A stretch of 64,000 nucleotides of DNA from Brachynemurus nebulosus (Eukaryota; Arthropoda; Insecta; Neuroptera; Myrmeleontidae): positions 558,001 to 622,000 of the forward strand of contig JAPWDM010000050.1 of NCBI GenBank assembly GCA_035578155.1. The letters run 5' to 3'. Of the stretch, positions 58,901-64,000 are shown piece after piece; the stretch's first letter is position 1; each line of letters begins with the position of its first letter. A program made the position numbers and the translations under genes. The notes under the pieces are model-generated. The model searched no databases. It saw nothing but the letters and a program-made list of their open reading frames with translations, and had not been told where the DNA came from.

Positions 58901-61900
58901 CGATATTTTTTTTTTTTACTATCGATAGTTTTCGACAGTTTTTTTCAGTCATTTCGTTTACTTATAAATACTATAGCCATAAATACTTAAAAATTATAGC
59001 CAGAGATATAAAAACAACCATTTTAAGGGAATTTCCGGCGATCTTTTTTTCTTTTTTTGCTCGCCGGTTATCCAAATGCCGCCCAAGTCAAAAAACTTGA
59101 GCATCAAAAACTACCAAAAACTATCGATAGCCAGGACTATAGATAGTTCTCCATCACTAGGATATAGGTATAGTATGTATAGTATGTGTAATATTTTGAT
59201 AATGAGCGTGTTCTATTTAGAAAACACAAATGACACTGTGTGACTTAGTTTTTATATCAAAGCCGAAGTATACTGTCAAAACTAACTAAACTAACCTAAC
59301 CTTAACTAACCTCACCACCTAGTTTTTATATCAAAATTGAACTACTGTATTACTACTCTAAGAAAAAAGTAAAGGTAATAAAATTTTGAAAAAAATATGA
59401 TTGGTTAAAAAAGATGACAAGGATAAAAAAGCAGCTTGTACAGTGACAATTTAATTTATTTATCCCTCTCACACAAAAATGTGACAAATTAAGGGGAGGT
59501 TTACTTGAGAGTCGTTAAAAAAAATCGATTTTTTTTGCCGAAATTGATAGCAAATTATGTGTAGAATATGTTCCCAAAGTGATTTTACTGAAAATAATTT
59601 AAAAACAAGATTCTTGCACATTAATCGAATCCAGCTTTCTATAAAAAAAAAAATTCAAAAAACGTAGTTCACGCAATGAGTATTAAATATAAAATTTTGA
59701 AAATACGTTTCTTTATATATATTTTATAATATCTCGGAATTACATTTTTGGAACTGGCGGACACGATAACTCAAAAACTATTCGATGGATCCTGTTTTTT
59801 AAAGTCCGATACACTTTCAATATTTTTTTTATTTTTAAGTTTACTTTAAAGAACGAAAAATAAGATAAAAATCCTAATCAAAAGTTCAAACATCCGCCAT
59901 TTTTTTTCTTTCAGCAATTTATTGATATTATAGGTAGAGGTGCCGGTACTCTTCATATATTTTATAAATCTTTTTTGTTTTTGGATTTCGGTGGTTTATT
60001 ACCGGCGCTAGGATGTCTACCAACAAAGCATTGGATTTTTTACGGATCGTCACACTGCACTATCTATAAAATGGACACTTTTTTATATTTTTCCTTGAAA
60101 AATTTTTTTGTGTAGTTTAATACTTAATAAATATGTGTACAAAATTTGAAATTGATATTTACTTCCGTTCTTGAGAAAAAAATTCTAGAAAAATACATAA
60201 TTTTTAAGGACTCTCGAGTAAACCTCCCTTTAAGTCCGATTTACATAGCTAAAAAAAACTTCATAATTCAAAAAGTTAAATGAATGTATATAATTTTTAA
60301 AACTATTGATTTAGATTATAATTTAACATTTTCGTATTTTGTATTGCCATATTCTATTTTGAATTGAAAATTTATATTTTTATGAATGTTGCTGCAACAG
60401 GGTAGTTTCGTACTGAAAATAATTTATTTCATTTTTTGCTATAGTGTAAATCCAACTTGTAAAATTTTATTACGTTTACTTTTTTCTTAGCGTTGTAATA
60501 CAGTATATTGTGAAAACTAACCAGTCGTAATTAATATTGTCGAGTGTCTGGTAAAAATTTCAAATGATTCTGAGCATTCCTATTTTCGGAACTCCAGCCA
60601 AAAAAATTAGTTTTCTTTTTCGTTTTGACCGCTACCCAAAGTGATGAGGATTACAGGATTTGTGTAAAAATTAAATTAAAATTTTCCAACAAATTCCATA
60701 AGAGAAATTTATTTTGCTGTTCAATATATTTCGGTACAGTTGGCGCCATTTTCAAGAACATACATCTACAATATAACAATAACAACATTTTTTAACAATT
60801 TTAAAAGTAAGAAAAAATTTTTTTAAAAAAGAAATATTTCTAGAAATAATTTACATAAATATCAGCCTATATTAATTATAATTTTATGAAAATGGCGCCA
60901 ACTGTGCCGAAATATATTGAACAACAAAATAAATTTCTCTTTCTTTTTACAATAACAATCCAATGCGTTTACGTAAGAAACCTACATTTTAAAAAATCTC
61001 ACGTGAGATTCGGGGCTGGGGGAGGGGGTTGAATAAAATCTCACGAAATCTCACCAGGGGGGAGGGAGGTACAGAAAATTCAAAAAAACACCTCACGTAA
61101 TTTATGGACGCCCCCTTATGGAGTTTGTTGAAAAATTTTAATTTAATTTTTACGCAAATCCTGTAATCCTCATCACTTTCGGTAGCGGTCAAAACGAAAA
61201 AGAAAATTATTCTTCAACCCAAAAAAGAAAAATCATCAAAAAAATTAGTTTTTTTGTGAAAAAAGAAACAATATATTCGAATCTAAAGACAAGTTTAACG
61301 CTCAATATCTCGAAAACGAAGCGAGATATCGAAAAATTTTATTGTTGTTTTTCGTTTTATTTTGTTGAGTTCTACAAGGAAGTGTCATCAAATCTTGACG
61401 CCGTACTAATCGTAGTATCCCGCGAAAATGAGGTTCCGGTGGTGTTCCGTTGTCCATTTATTTCTCAGCCTTGCCTAGCACTTCCAGTATCGATGTCGAG
61501 TTCTAGTATTTTTTTTTTTAGATTTAAAAAAAAATCATCCAAATTAGTTTTTTATTTATAGCCAAAAAACCTGGTGTCCGTGAAAGTGTACAACGACCAA
61601 AATATGAACTCTACTTAAAATTCATCCTGTATATTACGTATGAATACGACGGGCGAGATGATACAGTGATTAGACTATAGAGGAACAGACCAACTTACAT
61701 TTGACGGCACAACTGCCTGTACAACACCGTAACCATCTTTAAGGTGGATAAATTTGCAAAAATGATTGTGGCAAATCCAACCGCACAGACTGACTTTAAG
61801 GCCAACATGTTCAGCTCCTAACTCACCGCATGTATGGCTACGTTGAAGGAATGCCTCTTTAATTGCCGGTTCAGTGCAACGTTTCACTTCTGTACTTGTG

Positions 61901-62043
61901 ATTTTTATGACGTTGCCAATTTTTGATCGGGTCTGTAGTGTCTGTTGTAATTTGGCCGGTTTATGGGCCGATGCCAGTGTGCTTGCTCTTCGTACGCTCA
62001 GTATATCGATGATTTTCACTTCTATACCGCCAGTTGCAATTTT
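49274..62043 (-). CDS. DARS2: Mitochondrial-type aspartyl-tRNA synthetase with tandem OB-fold modules, 3' part
   Basis: This class II enzyme charges tRNA-Asp. Six exons (62043-61699, 57098-57000, 55623-54970, 53373-53023, 50288-49974, 49909-49274), all joined in phase 0, give 799 residues; the 5' end is outside the window. From the last OB-fold on, about 610 residues match a normal enzyme: [10 protein letters not shown]-fold, motif 1 region [13 protein letters not shown], flipping loop [16 protein letters not shown], motif 2 [19 protein letters not shown], a GAD insertion domain (bacterial/organellar type), and motif 3 [11 protein letters not shown]. Upstream lie a complete extra OB-fold ([14 protein letters not shown] ... 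[11 protein letters not shown]) and the end of another ([14 protein letters not shown]). The mitochondrial targeting peptide would be off the right edge. Family assignment is firm; the tandem modules are read directly but lack transcript proof. Confidence 0.92.
49974..50288 (-). CDS. DARS2: AspRS, GAD insertion-domain exon
   Basis: The acceptor TTTTTAG precedes 50288 and the donor GTAAGT follows 49974; 105 codons. The sequence [15 protein letters not shown] through [12 protein letters not shown] lies between motifs 2 and 3, where bacterial-type AspRS carries the GAD domain. It is poorly conserved, as usual for this region. Confidence 0.9.
50464..51491. mobile_element. TIR element rich in TTCGTACGA palindromes (about 1.03 kb)
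   Basis: The left end GGCTGCGGTTACATTGGATA and right end ATCCAGTGTAACCGCTGCC are inverted repeats, and the match continues through CGAATTC and GAAAATT. About 100 bases at the left end and 190 at the right end carry many TTCGTACGA, CGTACGAGC and GAATTCGTA words. The middle is ordinary AT-rich DNA without a transposase. Confidence 0.75.
51545..51772. mobile_element. Short TIR MITE (about 228 bp)
   Basis: TACGTTCAGCAGAACG at the left and TCTGCTGAACGTAAC at the right are inverted. GCTGAA and GTTGCAA words lie inside. Nested in the family F element. Confidence 0.6.
51979..52422. mobile_element. TTAA-flanked element, family B, copy 2 (444 bp)
   Basis: TTAA lies at 51975-51978 and 52423-52426. It shares GGCATCCGAAA, CAGAGGCCGA, ACATTATGTGTGCGATGTT (first base changed) and the right-end region AAAAGTGCTCGG with copy 1 at 1884-3460. 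Confidence 0.7.
52923..52998. mobile_element. Tiny inverted-repeat element near an AspRS exon
   Basis: ACAGGGTG and CACCCTGT, about 75 bases apart, are inverted. The first is like the transposon-end word at 12688. It lies 25 bases inside the intron after the 53023 donor. Confidence 0.4.
53023..53373 (-). CDS. DARS2: AspRS, motif 2 exon
   Basis: The acceptor ACTATAG precedes 53373 and the donor GTAATA follows 53023; 117 codons. It encodes [20 protein letters not shown], then motif 2 and [11 protein letters not shown], both near-invariant in AspRS. Confidence 0.96.
53494..54071 (-). mobile_element. Family C MITE, full copy 5 (578 bp), reverse, in an AspRS intron
   Basis: AATACGGTACTTGACTG to CAAGTACCCTATT. 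The CRE-like word is changed to TGACGTAA here. Confidence 0.92.
54072..54969. other. AspRS intron stretch without recognised features
   Basis: An open frame of 118 codons on the plus strand overlaps the next exon in antisense and has no family likeness. I treat it as chance. Confidence 0.5.
54970..55623 (-). CDS. DARS2: AspRS, exon with end of OB module 2, whole OB module 3 and motif 1
   Basis: The acceptor TTTAG precedes 55623 and the donor GTAAGT follows 54970; 218 codons. It opens [20 protein letters not shown] (final strand of the previous OB-fold), passes a charged linker, restarts with [20 protein letters not shown], completes a full OB-fold ([28 protein letters not shown]) and enters the catalytic domain to RRTPG. 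The open frame continues past the donor for a few codons only. Confidence 0.95.
55801..56457. mobile_element. TIR element with eight internal 17-bp repeats (657 bp)
   Basis: The ends AGTCGCTGAGTTTCAAAAC and GTTTTGAAACTCATCGACT are inverted, flanked by CAAATG on both sides (55795-55800 and 56458-56463). The word CAAAAGTAGCTAATT or CAAAACTATCTAATT recurs near 55814, 55961, 56031, 56083, 56154, 56183, 56212 and 56239, with an inverted copy at the right end. It lies in an AspRS intron. Superfamily not assigned. Confidence 0.85.
56464..56999. other. AspRS intron stretch
   Basis: AT-rich; no exon or element ends were seen between the TIR element and the 57000 donor. Confidence 0.5.
57000..57098 (-). 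CDS. DARS2: AspRS, small exon with the middle of OB module 2
   Basis: 33 codons, acceptor TATATAG, donor GTAAGT, phase 0 at both sides. [20 protein letters not shown] then [13 protein letters not shown] corresponds to the OB-fold segment [19 protein letters not shown] then [12 protein letters not shown] of module 3. It is too short for ORF listing and was found by searching the intron for the missing strand. Confidence 0.85.
57602..58449 (-). mobile_element. hAT-type non-autonomous element, family A, copy 4 (848 bp), in an AspRS intron
   Basis: CAGGGCTGGGAAAAATGG to GTTCCCAGCCCTG. A perfect 8-bp duplication GGTATATC lies at 57594-57601 and 58450-58457. Confidence 0.95.
58848..59159. mobile_element. 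hAT-type MITE, ATCGATAG-rich (312 bp)
   Basis: The ends TAATGGTGGAGAACTATC and GATAGTTCTCCATCACTA are inverted with two mismatches in the first 14 bases. A perfect 8-bp duplication GGATATAG lies at 58840-58847 and 59160-59167. ACTATCGATAG words fill both subterminal regions. Confidence 0.9.
59255..59340 (+). repeat. Single unit of the CTAAC-rich minisatellite
   Basis: It shares GTATACTGTCAAAACTAACT-type and CTCACCACCTAGTTTTTATA words with the array at 2455-2815. Confidence 0.7.
59493..60229. mobile_element. TTAA-flanked (piggyBac-type) MITE, 737 bp, in an AspRS intron
   Basis: TTAA lies at 59489-59492 and 60230-60233. The ends GGGGAGGTTTACTTGAGAGT and ACTCTCGAGTAAACCTCCCT are inverted with few mismatches. 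No transposase frame is visible. Confidence 0.88.
60607..61210. mobile_element. Foldback element split by a second insertion
   Basis: The outer arms 60607-60703 and 61118-61210 (CGTTTTGACCGCTACC, GATGAGGATTACAGGATTTG) and inner arms 60704-60754 and 60890-60945 (AATATATTTCGGTACAGTTG, GGCGCCATTTTC) are inverted. The right arm is interrupted by 60946-61117, so a once continuous palindrome has been split. Confidence 0.8.
60946..61117 (-). mobile_element. Insertion with a GGGGGCGTCCATAAATTACG end
   Basis: Read on the minus strand, the segment begins GGGGGCGTCCATAAATTACG then TGAGGTGTTTTTTTGAA. This is the end of a DNA transposon type widespread in insects, and its translation GASINYVR is often mis-annotated as protein. 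It interrupts the foldback arm at 60945/61118. Confidence 0.6.
61699..62043 (-). CDS. DARS2: AspRS, exon with end of OB module 1 and start of OB module 2
   Basis: The acceptor TTTGAAG precedes 62043 and the donor GTAAGT follows 61699; 115 codons. It opens [20 protein letters not shown], the last OB-fold strand plus the NRAS-like tail seen in module 3. A linker follows, then [39 protein letters not shown] and VVQAVVPSN. The open frame upstream of the acceptor lies in the intron. Because module 1 is already ending here, its earlier exons must be off the right edge. Confidence 0.9.
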
Positions 62044-62457
62044 CTTCAAACAAAAATAAATCAATTTTCATCTTAAGCAACTGTAACTCTAATATTCGTT
62101 AAGGAGGTATTCTAGTCTAGACATTCGAACAAAAATCGATTTTTCTTTTTTTTCCATATTTTCAAGGTTCAGACCTTTAATTATGAGCCTCTAAAAGGAT
62201 TTATGGAAATTCGAATTATTTTCAGAGTTATGGTTATTTTTTCCTGTGTACTGTGTATCTATTTAGTGTTAAATTGGGTTTTTGAATAAAAAATTAATAT
62301 TTTTTTTATTTTACTTCAATTCTACATCATAAATAATATTGATAATCGATACGAAAAATTTTTTAAAAATGATATATAATAAATAATAAATTAATTAAAA
62401 CGTGAAAAATTTTAAAAAATATCATTTGGTTAAAAACAGCACTACAAAAGATCGCGA

Positions 62458-63051
62458 TGTCTGTGACGTCATAAAGGTAATATGTTAAAAGTGTCAAAAT
62501 TATTAAAATTTAGTAGGAAAAATTATTGGTGGTTTTTTCATTGATTTCGACTTTCAAAATTTTGAGGGACATTTTTTCCGGATTTATTTTTGTATTGCTA
62601 TCACAAAGTGGTACAAAACAAGCTCGATATTTCTTTAGTTTCGATATTTCGGCAATGAAGTTTATAGCAAGCAATAATTTGGATAGAAACAAGAATTTCA
62701 GAGCAACAATAATTTCATAGCAACAATAATAGTAGGAGAGCTGCTGGCCGATTTGCAATAGTCATTTCAACACGCGTTAAAATGAGAGGATAGGATCTTG
62801 GATACTACTTACTCTACATAAAATTCAGTTCTGGCAAGCCTATTCGGCCGGGTTGAGTCGAATAAGCTTGCCAGAACTGAATTTCTGTATAGAGTATTGT
62901 AAGTATCCAAGGTTATATCTTCTTAATTTAACGCGTGTTGAAATGACCATCGCAAATCGGCCAGTAGCTCTTGGTCTATAATCTATTTGAAAATAAAAAG
63001 ACACTAATGTAGCTATGTTCAGGCCATATAACCTTTATTACGTCACATAAG
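62458..63051. mobile_element. Palindromic element with 110-bp core arms
   Basis: Core arms near 62738-62848 and 62860-62970 are inverted: GGCCGATTTGCAATAGTCAT with GACCATCGCAAATCGGCC, AACACGCGTTAA with TTAACGCGTGTT, AATTCAGTTCTGGCAAGC with GCTTGCCAGAACTGAATT. Outer arms GTGACGTCATAAAGGTAATA (62461) and ATAACCTTTATTACGTCAC (63030) also match. The left side is about 250 bp longer. Confidence 0.75.
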
Positions 63052-63698
63052 CGCTCGTGAACTATCGGCCCGTTATCGGTTCTAAGTTTGAAAATTTATT
63101 TTTAATTTAATATAACTTCTTAATTATTACTTTAAAAAAAAAATAAAAAGAGTTTTCTTATAAAACTTATATATGATCTTTCCATTTATGACAAAAAAAA
63201 TTTTTCTTCAAAAAGCTAATTCAAATTTTTAATATAAATTACTCGAAACTACTGTTTTCGATACGGTTGACATGATATCTCAAGTTCTAATACACCGATT
63301 TACTTGAAATTTGGTACAGACCTTCTTAATACTATCAAAATTGGTTCGACGTAGGGGTTTTTTGTACTTTTGTAAGTTGGAAAAAGAAGGCGACAAATGA
63401 TTTTTTTTTAAATGGACGCCATTTTGTTAAAAAATTTATTTTTTTAAATCGGCTACGTCCAACTAATTTTATATCCTTGTTTATTAAGAATTAACTAAAA
63501 TTTTATGTTTCAGATCACCAGGAGGGTTGGAATCACGTCAACCAGGAGACACCTTTCTTTTTTTGAGTCCCCACTTGGCCGGCCTTTACTGATTTCAATT
63601 TTGAATTTTTTTTAAATTTTTATACATTTTAAGGCCGCTATTACATTGTCATAGATATATGTCAAAGATCTTTGATGAAATCTATGATCAAATATTAA

Positions 63699-64000
63699 TG
63701 CGGCCCATACACGGTTCAACTTGTTGTATTACCTAGTTGTACTACAAGCTGAACTGTTTGCCACACACTATTAAACTATTCATTCAACTTGTTGTCCAAC
63801 TTCAATTATTCACAATTTTTGAAAAAGAGAACTTCGTTAAAATTAAGGATAAAATTCTTGCCTTAGCAGTAATTGCAGAAAGTAGTGAAGAAAGCGTGAG
63901 TAAATGAAAAAAAAGAAAATGGAGCAAAGAGTGGTTGGGAAAAAAATTTTCTAATGAAAAACTATTAAAAAAATTAGTGAATGTGAACCGATTATAAAAA
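63699..64000 (+). mobile_element. Possible Harbinger-like MITE, cut by the window edge
   Basis: GCGGCCCATACACGGTTCAA resembles the end of the element at 16128 (GCGGCCCCTACACGCTCAA), and the interior has repeated CAACTTGTTG words. The right end is not in the window. Confidence 0.4.

Larger units (their letters stand above)
58676..61432. mobile_element. Large inverted-repeat element (about 2.8 kb) broken by nested insertions
   Basis: 58676-58846 and 61262-61432 are inverted copies of about 170 bp. Shared words include TACGATTAGTACGGCG, AAGATTTGATGACA, CTCAACAAAATAAAACG, TTTTTCGATAT and GCTTCGTTTTC. Between them lie a hAT-type MITE, a TTAA element and an interrupted foldback. Its own ends could not be fixed. 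Confidence 0.65.
62103..64000. mobile_element. TTAA-started element, right end not found, AspRS intron at window edge
   Basis: TTAA at 62099-62102 is followed by GGAGGTATTCTAGTCTAGAC, similar in style to the element at 59493. Internal phrases (ATCTCAAGTTCTAATACACC, GACGCCATTTTG) resemble that element's interior. A palindromic element is nested near 62458-63051. No AspRS exon is visible to the window end. Confidence 0.4.

Noticed and set aside
60989..61192. 67-codon minus-strand frame containing GASINYVR
   Set aside because: This peptide comes from translating a widespread DNA-transposon end (GGGGGCGTCCATAAATTACG), not from a host gene.
1..64000. tRNA, rRNA or CRISPR-like arrays
   Set aside because: No cloverleaf with T-loop consensus, no rRNA-like block and no short evenly spaced direct-repeat array with unique spacers was seen by eye.

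Overview
This is an AT-rich animal nuclear window, most likely from an insect. It has spliced genes with GT-AG introns, five recognisable animal protein-coding genes, and introns and intergenic DNA packed with short cut-and-paste transposons, foldback elements and (TA)n microsatellites. I see no rRNA, tRNA, CRISPR, operon structure or LTR retroelement. The order of insect cannot be settled from the sequence alone.

Layout. Four genes lie on the minus strand and one on the plus strand. (1) 379-15764 (-): the first four coding exons of an SLC7 light-chain amino-acid transporter (LAT type); the 3' exons lie beyond the left edge. (2) 21810-23939 (-): a complete two-exon AAMP/Sqt1-type WD40 protein. 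(3) 34280-45378 (-): a complete three-exon Additional sex combs (Asx/ASXL) gene, with the DEUBAD domain in exon 1 and the C-terminal PHD finger in exon 3. (4) 45921-49216 (+): a three-exon Ly6/uPAR (quiver-like) secreted protein with the ten-cysteine pattern. (5) 49274-62043 (-): the 3' six exons of a mitochondrial-type aspartyl-tRNA synthetase; its 5' end lies beyond the right edge. Genes 4 and 5 converge with only 57 bases between their stop codons. Genes 3 and 4 diverge across about 540 bases.

The most unusual gene is the aspartyl-tRNA synthetase. A normal enzyme has one N-terminal anticodon-binding OB-fold. Here the exons encode the end of one OB-fold, then a whole second one, then the whole canonical one, then the class II catalytic core. 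All visible splice junctions are phase 0. At least three tandem OB-fold modules are therefore predicted.

The mobile-element layer is rich and can be read at base level. Seven complete hAT-type insertions carry perfect 8-bp target duplications; four of them are copies of one 735-848 bp family. Six complete TTAA-flanked (piggyBac-type) elements, two TAA/TTA-flanked Harbinger-like MITEs and two TA-flanked Tc1/mariner-like elements are visible. A roughly 570-bp MITE family is present in five full copies and one truncated copy, inside the SLC7, AAMP, Ly6 and AspRS introns and one intergenic site. There are two striking long palindromes: 14019-14714 with 319-bp arms, and 33444-33788 with 131-bp arms and one mismatch. 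Many insertions are nested. Coordinates of splice sites and element ends were read by eye from the sequence.
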